In this document: in pieces, positions 38,300-50,333 of the stretch
Layout of the letters: every line of letters begins with the position of its first letter
Position numbering within the stretch: the first letter of the stretch is position 1
Assembly: GCA_964016875.1 (NCBI GenBank)
Contig: OZ024724.1
Location: 51,586,438-51,650,437, forward strand
Reading direction: 5' to 3'
DNA length: 64,000 bases
Origin: Fallopia convolvulus
Taxonomy: Eukaryota; Streptophyta; Magnoliopsida; Caryophyllales; Polygonaceae
The notes under the pieces: model-generated
Seen by the model: only the letters and a program-made list of their open reading frames with translations
Database searches by the model: none
What the model was told of the DNA's origin: nothing
Translations under genes and position numbers: made by a program

Positions 38300-38526
38300 C
38301 TCCTTCCATTAAGCAATTTTTTTGTTAAATAATACAAGTCATTTTACATATTTTGACAAAAAAATCCAATTTTATCCTTATAAAAAGTGGTCAGAAAGAC
38401 AACTTTTTTCCCATTTTCCAAAATAGAATCAAACAAATTAATTATAAATGATATTTAGTAAAATTAAGTGGCTCTTTAATTTTTTTATTAATTTCTATAA
38501 GGACAAGAATTGCTTAACGGATGGAG
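38300..38526 (+). mobile_element. Stowaway-like MITE, copy 2
   Basis: A 227-bp element with ends ctccttccattaagcaa and ttgcttaacggatggag (inverted, two mismatches), flanked by TA on each side. It is the same family as the copy at 36661-36906 in opposite orientation. Confidence 0.75.
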
Positions 38527-40074
38527 TATTATAGTCTTTTTTATCATTTAATAACGTTTTTAAAATGTTGCTCATAATTATTAGGATTAAAATCAAGTGA
38601 GAAGTACTCTTACCGTATATAATTAGGAGGCACCTTAAGCGTTAGATTTAGGTTTACCAAGGGTTAGATTAAAATAGAAGTTGTTCATTAAAAATAAATG
38701 AAAAAATAAAATTGTTTCTTTTGGTAACCAAAAAAGTGAACAAAACGAATAAGATATTAAGATGAACAATTAACATGATTAAATAAAAAATTCTATATTA
38801 CATAATGAATAAAACGAGTAAAGATGAATGAACAACAACCCAAAAATCTTTTCATAAGACGAATATTAACATTTCCGAATGAACAACTCTATAATATATA
38901 GTGAACAAAAAGACTAAAATGAACGAACAATAAATCAAAAAGTCACACCATCGTATTTGTTCACGCACTTTTAATCTCATGTTCGTGAATTTGTTTATTA
39001 TTGTTACTTAATAAAACTTTTGTATAGATTTAATCGGTGTTGAACTAAAAAAAAACTAGCAGCAATTATCAAAAGAATATTGAATTAAATATCAAAAGAG
39101 TAACACATCACGCTACTTGATTCTTCTAATTTCTTATTAATTATAATTATAAAAAATTTAAACCATTGATATTATTAAATTTAATGTTTAAAGACTTCCT
39201 AATTATTTTCAGTAAAATAAGTTAAGAGTCTTAAAATGAAAGTATTTTGTTGAGTTATATTAACTAATTTTTAGTTAATTTTTTGAATAAGATTTATTAA
39301 TTTTTTTAGGATTTTAGTTCTAAAAAAACATGCTTAACCTATATCTTAAAAAAATCAATTTAAAATTTATAAATTCGTAATCTTACTAGATAGAGTCCTA
39401 TACTCCAATCCCCCACTCTAGCTCCTAGAAGACATTGACTTGCACGTTTCAGTTGTGTTGGGGTGTAGTTGGGTTGTCTCCACACTTCTCTTGTATTTTT
39501 TTTTATTTTTGTTCAATTCATAAGACGGCCAATCTATTTTTCGTTCCAAAGACGTACATATTATATAAGCATATAATTTGAAAATTAAAACCTGAAATTA
39601 AAAAGTACAGTTTCTATAAAAACTAATTTGAAATAATTTTAAAAGGAATTCATAAATCATTTCTATAGGATAATGCTAAAGACATAAAATTGGGAAATCG
39701 TTAACACAATATTTGGATCAGCTATGAAGGTGACATTTAACTCCTCCCTAATCTAAATAGACAAATACCGACCCATGATATGTTTTTCCAGTACGACTAA
39801 CTAAACAAATTAAGAAGGTCTTTGCTTTATTAATAAGATTTCCTAAGGGCCTGGCCCTCTCCTCTTGATCAAACAAATTAAGAAGGTGGGAATGCGTCGC
39901 CAACAAGGGTAACCAATTCAATGTCGACCAATAGTCAGGATGTTCATTCGCAGGGTTTAGATGGATTTGGAGTTTTCTTCAAGTGGATGTACGTAGCTTG
40001 CACATTTCACATTATAGATTATAGTAATTTGAGGTGAGCGATAATATCATGTATCTCAAATATACAAACTCTTT
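38527..40074. other. AT-rich intergenic stretch without genes
   Basis: No open frame of interest. Very high A+T with many homopolymer runs. A small cctaagggcctggccctctc segment near 39852 resembles the 3' end motif at about 10880. Confidence 0.4.
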
Positions 40075-40231
40075 GATTTTTTTTGGGTTTTTAACTTGGT
40101 TCGATTGGTTAAAGCTAACCTATTTTCACAAGTAATTTTATGTCATTCAGAAGATTCGAACTTGAATTTTAGACATTAGATATTGCGCCTAGCGTACACG
40201 TACCATAACCACTAGATTAACTAGTGATTGA
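40075..40231 (-). mobile_element. tRNA-derived SINE-like element
   Basis: On the minus strand an A-box-like taatctagtggttatgg (about 40205-40222) is followed at tRNA-like spacing by a B box gttcgaatc (about 40153-40162), and an A-rich tail ends near 40075. This is the layout of a pol III-transcribed plant SINE. The boundaries are approximate. Confidence 0.5.
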
Positions 40232-40261
40232 TACAAATTCTTTACTATTGGTGGCTATTGT

Positions 40262-40420
40262 TGTTGACATTAGGATTATAAAATCGGGTTAAGTCAAAAC
40301 CGGTTTACAAAAGAAGCTCATGTATTCGGTAACAAATTCAATTAGTGAAAGAATGAAATTTCTTTTTTGTTCTCTATGTTTCCTTCAATCACAAGATTCT
40401 AACATGGTATCAAAACATAT
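40262..40420 (+). mobile_element. Short LTR (143 bp) with primer-binding site, truncated
   Basis: TGTTGACATT ... TCTAACA spans 40262-40404 and is followed directly by TGGTATCAAAAC, a mutated initiator tRNA-Met PBS. The LTR length suits short-LTR copia lineages or TRIMs. Nothing of the interior is recognised beyond it, because the next segment is antisense copia sequence. Confidence 0.4.
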
Positions 40421-40456
40421 ATAATTCGGAACCAAACTCCTCTTGAGAGATTGTCC

Positions 40457-42442
40457 CTACAACCAGCATAACCCGCAATCATAGCAAGCAGTACATTGAA
40501 ATTGAGAAGCTAGTTTATGCACAAACAGAAGGTTAAACTTTAATTTAGGCACAAAGAGCATGTCCTTGAGCGTTCCAGCAAGTCTTACCATCAGAATATT
40601 ACCATTTGGCATAGAGATTGTTATAGGAGCACTCAAAGTATGCAATTCATGAAAGAAATCTCTATTGTATATCATGTGATCACTAGCACCCCCGTGTCAA
40701 TAATCCAAGTATACTTGGAAAAGAAAATGCTACATCAATTGTTGTTCGAATTGACAGAATTTTGTTGAAGAAGAGACAACAACTGAGTGTACTAATCGGT
40801 TGGATGTGAGACCTGGTATTACAAAAGTAGTACTTTGTGAGCTAGAGTCAACCTCGGGAACAAAATGAACATTAACCTAATTAGTTCTTGGAGGATATCC
40901 AATTATTTTGTAACATCGATCAACTATGTGAGTCGTTTTCTTGCAATGAGTACAAAATAAGGATCGTCTTCCCTTTGAAGTTCCAATATTACTCACACCA
41001 GAATTGACAGTATTATTAGCATGAATTGTTGAATTAACAGAGTGAACAAGCAGGGAAGAGGAATATGTGAGTAACTTGCTAATAGCAGAAATGCCTCTTT
41101 GTTGTTCTTCTTGTATCAAAAGTGAATAAGCATGAGTCACAAAGGGAAGAGGATTCATCATTAAGATGTTACGTTGGACAACTGAAAAAGAATCGTTGAG
41201 TCCCATGAGAAATTGTAGTAATCGTTGATTATCATTTATTTTGCGAAATGTCTTGGTTGTTGAAACCCGAAATAAATAAGAGCTAAGATCGAGACTCGTG
41301 ATTATTCAAATGAGCAAACAAGTCTTCTCTTTTATTACGACGTGCCAAAATGATCAGAATTCGTGTTTTTAGTTTTTTATTATTCGCACCCTCTTTCAAG
41401 AAATACGCGCAGATTGTTATTTTGGTGACTTGAGGGGTTTTTTTTTTATCAACCTCGCCTTGTCTATCGCACAGTCTTTACGAATGTTTCAAAACTTTGA
41501 TCTCTGTTAACAAGATAAGTCTTGAGCTATAGGCATTTTTTGACCGTAGCAACTTTCACCATCTTCCCCTATTTATAGGTATTTGAGGAGAGTAATTTCT
41601 TTGTGGTTCCGATGTGAGATAAGCAATTTGTCCCTATTTGATTGGTTGAAAAGGGGGCGACCTTTGATTGGTGCGGATTGTGCCACACTATGATTGGTCA
41701 AGGAGGCGGTTGTGATACCTCTGAATCTTTCGATGTGTGGGACATATTGCAACGTTGATCAGCTTTCTTTCCCCTTTGGCTCCTTATTTATCATAACGAG
41801 CACGCTTCTTGCTTTTCGACTCTTCTTTGGTGCGAGCGCGATGTTTAGCCTTATGACCTTTGATACGACCCTTCTCACTCTTTGTCGTTCTCCATTTCAG
41901 TAGAATGTGTGCGATGTTTGCTTTTATGACCCTTCTCACTCACGATTACTCCTAGTTGTTCCACTCTCGGTAGTACGTGCATGATGTTTGGTCTCAAATA
42001 GTACCCTATTACTAATGGGCCTCCTTGAACAACACTTGCCAATTTTCTTTTCATTTGGTAAATGAGAGGAGCACTTCATTGATTTCTTTCCATAACTGTC
42101 TAGTCGATTGCACATAGACAAATCCCTTTGAAATTTCTTTGACCATTGAATTCAATAGCGAACATCTTATCATGTAGTACGCTATTTTCCACCTAGGATA
42201 ATATGTTGAATCTATATTTGGCCTAACATAAGTTCCACTTATGAACCCTAACTCATGTTTTGCCCCTAAGCCATCTCTACTCCTTTGCTCCAAGTGAGAA
42301 AAACTGACCGGTCAAATTAAGAAGCTATCAACTGAGCCCTTGGAGTGTCATAGTGTAACAAGAAAAGGGGACCTCCCTGATTTCCTCTATTAATTTGGTC
42401 ATTATTTCGACCTCTAATCAAAGACGCAACATCATCACCCAT
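40457..42442 (-). pseudogene. copia gag-protease relic
   Basis: On the minus strand gag starts at 42442. Its N-terminal part reads LHYDTPRAQLIAS and FLTWSKGVEMA, then LGFISGTYVRP and KEISKGFVYVQS (about 42400-42040). After a foreign insertion it resumes at 41206 with LNDSFSVVQRNILMMNPLP and a zinc knuckle, CTHCKKTTHIVDRC, near 40940. Protease follows: the DTGAS-type active site near 40690-40715 is split by one extra G, and PNGNILMVRLAGTL and FNLLFVHKLASQFQC follow. Stops and frameshifts abound, and RT and integrase are absent. A tgatagcagag motif near 42710-42722 may be its mutated PBS, with LTR sequence beyond. Confidence 0.75.
41257..42034 (-). mobile_element. Solo LTR inserted in the copia gag relic
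   Basis: Read on the minus strand it starts TGTTGTTCAAGG and ends GGGTTTCAACA, with a TATA box (ctataaatag) near 41570-41580. It splits the gag frame, and the bases on the two sides are cttgg and cttgc, a near-perfect 5-bp duplication. A related copy lies at 45504-46341. Confidence 0.65.
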
Positions 42443-42844
42443 TTTGTCTCAAACACAAGCAAAGAAGCAACAAATACAATAAGCAACACAATAAACTAAT
42501 TAACAGACATGCTAATAGAAGAATCAAACATAAACAACAAATACAAGAAGCAGAAGCGAAAATAAGTAATTGTCGCAATAAGCAAACTACGACACGCAAA
42601 GCGCAATTTTTCACAGGAAATTGATAAAATTCCAAGTAGCTCTAACTACTACAACAAGGTAGAGAGAAAAAACGAGAAATATAAACGGGTACCTGGGAAT
42701 CGATCTTTCTCTGCTATCATGTGAAGCGATTAGATAAGCTAGATCATGTTGAAATTCATGTTTGAAAAGATGTAGAAAATGAGGAAAGTCATAGCGTCTA
42801 CTATTCCATTGATGTAACCCTAGAAGGAAAATTTTCGTTTTATA

Positions 42845-43235
42845 CTAGGAACTAAGATCATCTTCAACAAATTCTCCATTTTCTTGGAAATTGTGAATTT
42901 GGAGAATCTAGGGTGTGTCCTAAGTCCAACAATTTCTCCATCTATTTCTCTAAAATGGGAAGAGTCTCCAAAATATAACTAGACATCTCTACATTTAGGG
43001 AATTCTCAAAAAATATTTAGAAAATACATTAAATGTATATACAATCATGTCTTCTTCCAATTGGTTAAATTAGATTTTATAGTATTATATAAATAAAATA
43101 ATATAAATATAAATATAATTCTTTAAAATGTAGAATTTATTGGAGTTAGGGTTCAAAAAATTTAGAAAAATATGAGATTTTATTCTACATTAGAAAAAAT
43201 TATAGAAAATTTTTTAGAGATACTCTAAATCGGTC
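42845..43235. repeat. Candidate MITE with degenerate inverted ends
   Basis: The left end, agatcatcttcaacaaattc, and the complement of the right end (agagtatctctaaaaaattt) match at most positions. The interior is AT-rich and non-coding. No target duplication was confirmed. Confidence 0.3.
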
Positions 43236-43469
43236 GATGGCTGTACGTATATGACTACTATTGTATTGTTTGTATACGGGCAAGTAAGTGGGTAGTTGAG
43301 AGGGTGGCTGCTTGTGGGATTAATGATGATGATCTACAAGACCACAACATTAATTAACAATTACATGGCGACCGGAGGCTGGAAGGAGTGGGACCCAGTG
43401 CACATATGTATGCCACCTATCTTGTTTGGTGAATTAATTGTGGTTTGTTTGGTGAGAGTATCAACAAGC

Positions 43470-43540
43470 ATGTAGTGTAGTGGGAGGGATTATGCTTCCT
43501 TTCGTTAAGGTCGAGTGTTCGATTCTCAGTGGAGGAGAAA
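43470..43540 (+). repeat. tRNA-like (SINE head) sequence
   Basis: An A-box-like tagtgtagtggg (about 43473-43484) and a B box gttcgattctc (43517-43527) lie at tRNA spacing. The stems of a functional tRNA do not form, so this is a SINE head or tRNA pseudogene. Confidence 0.4.
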
Positions 43541-43579
43541 TGAACTTGTTGGGAGAGCAGATCCCACCCAAAATAAAAG

Positions 43580-43650
43580 GGACCCTCGCGAGACTCGAAC
43601 TCTAGACATACGCATTTGATGAAGCAAAGCTCTCCGCTGAACTAGGGTGG
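43580..43650 (-). repeat. tRNA-like (SINE head) sequence, opposite orientation
   Basis: On the minus strand, cctagttcagcggagagc (about 43629-43646) is a good A box and gagttcgagtctc (43590-43602) a good B box. A cloverleaf is not complete. It lies about 50 bases from a + strand tRNA-like head. Confidence 0.45.
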
Positions 43651-45503
43651 CAATGACCAAAAAAGAATTCAAGTGCCCAAGTTAGTGGAAAAATGGTAAA
43701 TGTCATCCGTTAGCATAATAAATTATTATGACAATTTTTCACTCGACTATGCCCCACGATTTGGACTACTGTATTTATTACCCATAGAATTATTATGACA
43801 AATTGGTAACTGGTGAATTGAATGGGTGATTCGATCAGATGTACGTTTGCATTAATGGGAGAGAGATTTCTTCCCCATCCAATCCGTTGGAGTTTGGGTC
43901 CACATCTGATCTACTGTTCCAAACCCGTAAACTGTGTTCCATAGCGTAACGTAGTACTAACTGTGTTCCCTTAATTATAAAGTAAACTGCTAATAGTATT
44001 TTAGATTATGAAATACGAGTTCGGGATTTAGAATAGAGAAAATTTTATATGGAGTTTTGATGTTGTAAACCGTTGGGCATGGCTAGCCTATTTCACTTCT
44101 TCTTATAATGGTTTAATTAATTAAGCCGCAAACTACTCAGATCACATTCCACCATTAAATTATTGTGTAATGGTTTGACCCATTGCAATTTGCAATTAAG
44201 TTTTATGAAGAACTTTTATGTAGTATTCTTTACATGATTAGCGTATCTTAGGCATCTACTAGGTCCAAATAAGACCATTGAACGTCGCTATCTACTACAT
44301 CCTGGACCCCTGGTTAAAAATTGACGATAACCCCAGGTCTGATCCCGGAACATCCCCCAGTGTAAGATTCATCGGCCCCAGTTTTGAGTCAATTCAAATG
44401 TGAAATGTGTATAAGTGGGAAAAAGAGGAATGAAAAGAGCATAAAAATGGAAGTTCGATAGATCAGGCCTCTATCAACTATAATGATACCCATATGATGA
44501 GAGAGAGGCTCAGGCCTGCTATTGAGAGCCCACGCCATGGGCCCTCGCCCCTACGTACGTGGGTCACTCTCATCATTCACCGCTCAATCCCCCAAAGCCG
44601 AAAGCCGATTTTAAAGGGATGACATTTTTTTAGGATCTCACACACACACCCAGCAATAATAATCTCTTAATAACAGCTGTCAACTTCAAATCTTATTATT
44701 AAGGATAACATGATTTTTTTTTCCGAACTTAATTAAAATAGCTGTTTTTCGAAGTCAATCTGGTCGATGGCCGAAAATGTAAAATTTGGTGGAATTGAAA
44801 CAATATTAAAGTACATGTATATACACATATAGCATCATTAATTCACATCTGTGGTCGTGACTAGTAACGATACAAACTAAGAAATCTAGAATAAGGAGAA
44901 GGCAGCTCTAAAGAGTGGAGTAATAAAGAGAGCGTGGTCCATGTGACATGATGATTGCAGATGATGATTCGCCAACTTGGAAACAGCTGCCGTTTCGTAC
45001 AATGCCCACATTACTACTTTATAGAGTCACTCTCCACACTTTTTCAATGCAATAGAATAAAATAAAAAAGACTAGTAGTAAATCTAATGAATCAAGTGAG
45101 CTTTTGCGGGGTCTGCCTTTGTGCCCGTGCCGCATTCCGATAAACCATTTCACGTATGGGAATGGGGGCATGCCAATTTGGCTCATGCTAGTATTCATTT
45201 TATCATGATCAACCACCAAGGGAATCTTATATATCGTGTGCTTCTTTGATAGAAAGAACAAAGGGGAGACAAATTAACGAATATGGGCCTTTTGTTAAAT
45301 GGGCCTCTTGTTACGTTAGTTGGACTATTAAAGTGATACTTTTTTTGATTGATCAAGTGATATCTTTTGAATCCAAATAAATCATTTCAAATTTTATATG
45401 GGTTTATTAGCCCATTTTTAGAGCGGGTGAATAACCTTCAAGAAGTCAACATTGTCGCGAATTACATTGTTAGCTCGTTCTGTTGCGCCCCTTCCATTTC
45501 GAT
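43651..45503. other. Intergenic sequence, nothing recognised
   Basis: Mixed AT-rich sequence. No open frame with a domain, no clear terminal repeats. A small GC-rich stretch at about 44500-44600 is non-coding. Confidence 0.4.
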
Positions 45504-46341
45504 TGTTGAAATCCGAAATAAACGAGCGTTAGAAACAAATATTCAAACTAATAGAAAAATAGGCATGCAAAAGATTCACTCTTATTATATGCGCCAAATG
45601 GCTCACGTGTGCTAAAAAGAGATTTTACAGTTTGATTGTTCGAGCCTCTTCAGATTATGCACGCTCTTCGTCTTATTTTAGATTTCTACTTAACTTTTAT
45701 AGATTATTTTAAGTGTTTTCTCTCTTGCAAGTAGCGACTTAGAACCTTTTTTAGGATTTCCTCTCGTGAATAGCGTGATTCTTCATAAAGTTTCAACACA
45801 TTGAATCTCTGTTAACAATGAGTTATCTAAGCTAGAGATATTTTCGATCTTTGTAACTTCTGTCTTCTTCGTCTATTTATAGTCATTGACGAAGATCAAA
45901 TATTGAGTTTTTTAGGTGTGGGGGTGGCAAGGTCTCAGAAGTTGATTGGCTGGAGGTGCGACTGGTCATTTTTGAGAATTTTCGATTTGGAACGAGCGAG
46001 CAAGCAGGTGAGGTGGTGCTTGTTGATTGGTGGAATGTGTGGTTTGTGTTGATTAGTGGAGTGTGCGGTTTGATATATCATGTTCATAGCTCGACAAGTT
46101 GGGCATGCAGCATGTTTGATCCATTTTTGATTGTTTATTCGTGCACCAGTTCAACCCCATGACTTAATGTTTCCGCTTGCGAGAACCTCAAGGCAATATG
46201 CGACGTCTCTTCTTTCCTACTATGCGAGCTTATTTGCCTAGGATATTCCATGAATTAGTATTATAGGAGATCTTCATTTGATGGTTTAATTATGGGCTTT
46301 ATTATTTTGGGCCAAGTAGATACATGTGGTGGGTTGACACA
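45504..46341 (-). mobile_element. Second copy of the 41257 LTR family, diverged
   Basis: It shares tgttgaaatccgaaataaa at its end and a block with ctctgttaacaa and a ctatttatag TATA region in the same order as 41257-42034. It is much diverged. The outer end (ttgacaca) and the target site are uncertain. Confidence 0.5.
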
Positions 46342-49300
46342 ATAATGCGACTTTATAAGTGACTTGATGGTTTCTCTTTCTTCAATTTACACTTCATTTT
46401 CATCATCTCCCTCCCGTTCTCTCTTTTGTTTATCGTCGTCGTGGCATTTCGCCTTTCTGACAAACTCAAGACTCTTTTTGTTGATTGTTGACGTCACACT
46501 CCACCCTTTTGTGATTTTAAATAAGCTTCTATATTTTGTCTTCTCGTATTTTCTCTTTTTGCATGAGTTATTTGCCTGATTTTTGTGGTGATGATGGTGG
46601 TTTGCTTTCTCATTGCCATGGCAGATGAAAATGCCTCCTAGAGGCGCCATTATCGTTTTTGGCCTTCAAATGCCGACTTTTTACTTTTTCTTCTCATCTT
46701 TGACTTTGGGAGTTTCAAATGGAAAACCCGATCTCTTCTACAGGCGTGAGGTTTCTTGGGGGCGGCGCCACCATTTTTTGGCATTTGTGTGGCGGCCTCT
46801 TTCGCCATTTCTAGGTGTCGCTGTCGATGGCGGCTTTTGAAACGTTTTTCTTCTTCCTTTTCTTTCCTTGGATTGTATGAAGATCTTGGAGGAAGATTAA
46901 TAGGTTCAACTTCCTCTATTTTGACATTTCCGCCCTTTGATCTTCTTCTTTTGTTCGAATTTCTTCAAGTGTAGTTCTCTTATTAGTCGTTATTTTTAAG
47001 ATTATGCCGCTTTTAGTATTAGACCGTTAGACGACACATATTCTACCCTTTTCATTCGGTGCATAAAACTCTTTTTCATTTGTCGCTGAATGTCATTTTA
47101 TTTTATGAGTTTTTCTTGTTTTCCAAGTGCTCGTGTTTGTGCCCTAAGTTCTTATATGTATGTCCAAGCTAGGAGAGTTTCCCATCCAACATGTTGTGCG
47201 GGATAGTCGTCAAGGATTGGGATAGGTTTAGTGTGTCTTCTCGAAGCCTTATTTTTCCTAGAAGTGAATCTAGCGATTCTCTGAATGAGTCATTCTCTCC
47301 TTTCCTCTTGTGGTCAGCGACCTATCTTCTCTCGCACTTTCTAAGATCAAATCAAATTTCACTTCAATGGCTTGAACAAAAGTTTACTCAAGAGTTGAAG
47401 CCGCATCGATATTAGTTTTAGACGAAGAGCCTCTCGGCTCGTTAATTTAGGATTCTTCCAGCTTTGAGCGATGACCTGGTTTCTATAACTGTTACATCCA
47501 AAATCGCATTTTGGTCGTTCCTCTTGTGTCTCAGGTAAGGATTCCCTTGTTGGAGGATCCTTTTGGGAATACGTTTTTGAAGCATGGGTCGAAAACTGTT
47601 ATGAGTTGGACCTAGTTGGACAATATCTTGAACGATTACCCTTGGCCCGAGGGAGTAGAACTGGTACTTCTTGAGGGTATGTGTAGTTTTGTGGCTCGTT
47701 ACAACCGTTGCTTGGACATGTATTATGACAATCTCGTGGTTGGTTTGTGGCATCCACTCTCTGCGTTTATCGTTGAATATATATGGCTCCTCAACGTGTC
47801 TATCACTCAACTATTCTCCAACGCATGGAGACTTCTATGCATGTACACAATACGATGCTTGGACTTCTGAAGGAAGTGGATGACTTTGTGAACCTGAGTC
47901 TTCCTAGGATGACTTGGTGATCACACCTTCCAATGTCGAGATTTGGAGGAACAATCAGTTATTAGTTCATGATGTTCGGGGTGGCTTGTTCAATTTCTCG
48001 ATATAGCCGAGCTTGTATAGAAAGATCAGGAAAATGCATTAGAAGGATGTAACAAAGGCTCACGAGCCTTCTAGGTAGAGGCAACGAGATCTCATAGGGA
48101 TGTCCTTACTCAAGAGCGTCTTGAACACGCTAGCTCAAGCCTTCACTTCCTCAAGTTGAGGGAACAACAAGGTATTTTGTGTTTTTTGTTGATTTAGCAC
48201 ATACATCTTCCTTCGTGCCTTTTCATGCTTTTTATTTATTTTTGTTCTTATAGAGATTAATGCGACATTGATGAATGAGAAACAGAAGAAGAAGTGTGTT
48301 GCCATTAACAACGGGGCTAAGGATGATGTGGGGGTCACCGAGCAAGTGTTGGCGAAGGCGTCCTTGATACGGAATTATCTCCTCGATTGCTCGAAGATGA
48401 CAATTCGGTCTTGTTTTGGCCCGATCTTGACAAGTAATTTTCTTTCCAACATGATTTGCCTTCAAAGTTAATAACTTGATGAACAAGAAACTCGAAATAT
48501 GAACAAGGAACGAATCTGATTCAAAGAGTTAAGATAATCAAAAGGATAGTTCAATTGAATTGGCTCTAACGCTAAATTCAATCGATAAACTAGTTGATCT
48601 TTAACAATTAAACTAGAACTAAGAAGTTGATCAAATTAACAATCCAAATCTGAATTGAAAGAAAACAAATTAGTGATGATGATCGTAGAGATTGAATGCT
48701 TGAACAATAGTTGCTTTAATGACCCATAAACTAGATAAACCAATAAGGATTTATCTAATTCAGGCTGATTTTTATTGAATGAATAACAAAACTATTTAAA
48801 GGGAATACAAAAAAGTCTCCTTGGAGAACAAGTAACAAGGCGGCCATCCCTAGAGGGGTAGATGGACCTTTTGCTTGCCGCGTAAGATAACCTAATATAT
48901 TCCTAAAACTCCTATCTAAGTCCCCTTACCAAAAATAAATCAAGTAAATAATTATCTGACTTATTTAGATAAGAATACTAAAAAACTAATCCTAAAACTC
49001 AAAAAGATATAAATAATAATAAAGCAAGATATATTTCAGCCAACTAACATAAGCCTATGGCCGAAATTATTCATAAATATAATGTCTAGCTAAAGATAGA
49101 ATTAAAGTTAGAGATAAGATTCCCGTAAGACTTGAACAGCTCTCGGTAAATCGAAATTTTCGCCTCTTTGCTGTTGGATTCTTCATATCCAACGCAAATT
49201 GAACGGACTTGAGATCAATTTTCTAGCCCAAGTTATGACCATTTTACTGAGCAGTGTTTTTATTTTGACGAGCTTTTTAACTTTCCGAACTTTGATGACT

Positions 49301-49774
49301 TCATCCTCTTCCTTGGTGGCCTTGGACGCCATTGATGAACATAATCAAAGGATAATATCAGATTCATAAACACCTTCTTAAATTTAAATGATCGGGACCT
49401 TAGTAAAGGTCTTGGTATTTGGCCTCCATTTGTCTTCAACGAATCATTCACTTGGATCCTCCCTTGATTTGTATCAGTCCTCCCAAGTTGTCTCTAAAAT
49501 CACCGCAACCTTTGCACCTCTCATGGTTACCTTTTCGATAGTCCCTATTAGTGGCGTTAAGAAGAAGGTTTTCGCCTCTTTTGATTTTGAGAAGAAAAAC
49601 AAAAAGTGGACAAAAACGAGGGGTGTAAGGGGAATGAGGTCGTTACTCCAATTGGGATTACAATAACACTGGGGTAAATGGTCAATACCTAGTGGAATCA
49701 ATCCTTGCTTGGTAGGCAGACTTCGGTTATTTAGGGCCTTTTGATGCAACATGCGATGAGATCAAGGTTCTCGG
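46342..49774 (+). pseudogene. Decayed Tat-type antisense-ORF-like sequence, left part
   Basis: Pieces in + frames resemble the gypsy-type transposon protein encoded antisense in Tat elements. At about 47640-47850 are WPEGVELVLLEGM, then HPLSAFIVEYIWLLNVS and QLFSNAWRLL, paralleling PPIVQEFLARF...LLPSAWKIL in the gene at 4473-6327. At about 49560-49640 a KKVFASFDFEKKNKKWTK piece may follow. The right part resumes after the nested insertion at 62833. Frames are broken and a likely LTR relic lies inside (48480-49255). The assignment is tentative. Confidence 0.4.
48480..49255 (-). mobile_element. Possible LTR relic inside the Tat-like pseudogene
   Basis: A block that reads as LTR on the minus strand, with a tttaaatag TATA-like site near 48796 and, at its right side, text like ggtcataacttgggctag, which recurs in plant gypsy LTRs. 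Ends and target duplication were not resolved. Confidence 0.3.
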
Positions 49775-50333
49775 TAGGGATGCACAAAAACATGTGGGGA
49801 TAGGGATCCGTAGGGACCCGCCCCATTAGGGGCGGGGATTCCCCGACTTAGTGGGGAACAGAGCGGGGACGGGGATCATTTTCATATCTCTGATTTTAAA
49901 CGGGGCGGGGACGGAGAATGTACAATCTGCCCTGAATCTCCGCTATATATACCCGATATTTTTTTTTATTTATTTATAAAACATGGAATAAAAACAGATT
50001 TTAAATATAATTTTATTTTTTAATTTAAAAGGTTATATATCTACAATTTATAGAATGAAATTTAAAATTTATGTTATTAAATTTGATATTTGTAAATTTT
50101 TTTATAGTTTAAAATATTTTTTATAATAACAGGGCCTCGTTAACGACCCGATAACCGACGGGGATTCCTCACCCCGTTCCCCGCTGGGATTAAATGGGGA
50201 CGGGGTGGAGATAGGGGGCATAATAGTATTCGGGGATGGGGACAGGGATTACCTTCCCCGCTCCGCCCTTCCCCCATGTGCATCCCTATTCGCGGGGATT
50301 AAATGGGGACGGGGCGGGGATGGGGGGCATAAT

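Noticed and set aside
43470..43650. Functional tRNA genes
   Set aside because: A and B boxes are present but acceptor and anticodon stems do not pair and no CCA-adjacent stem is formed.
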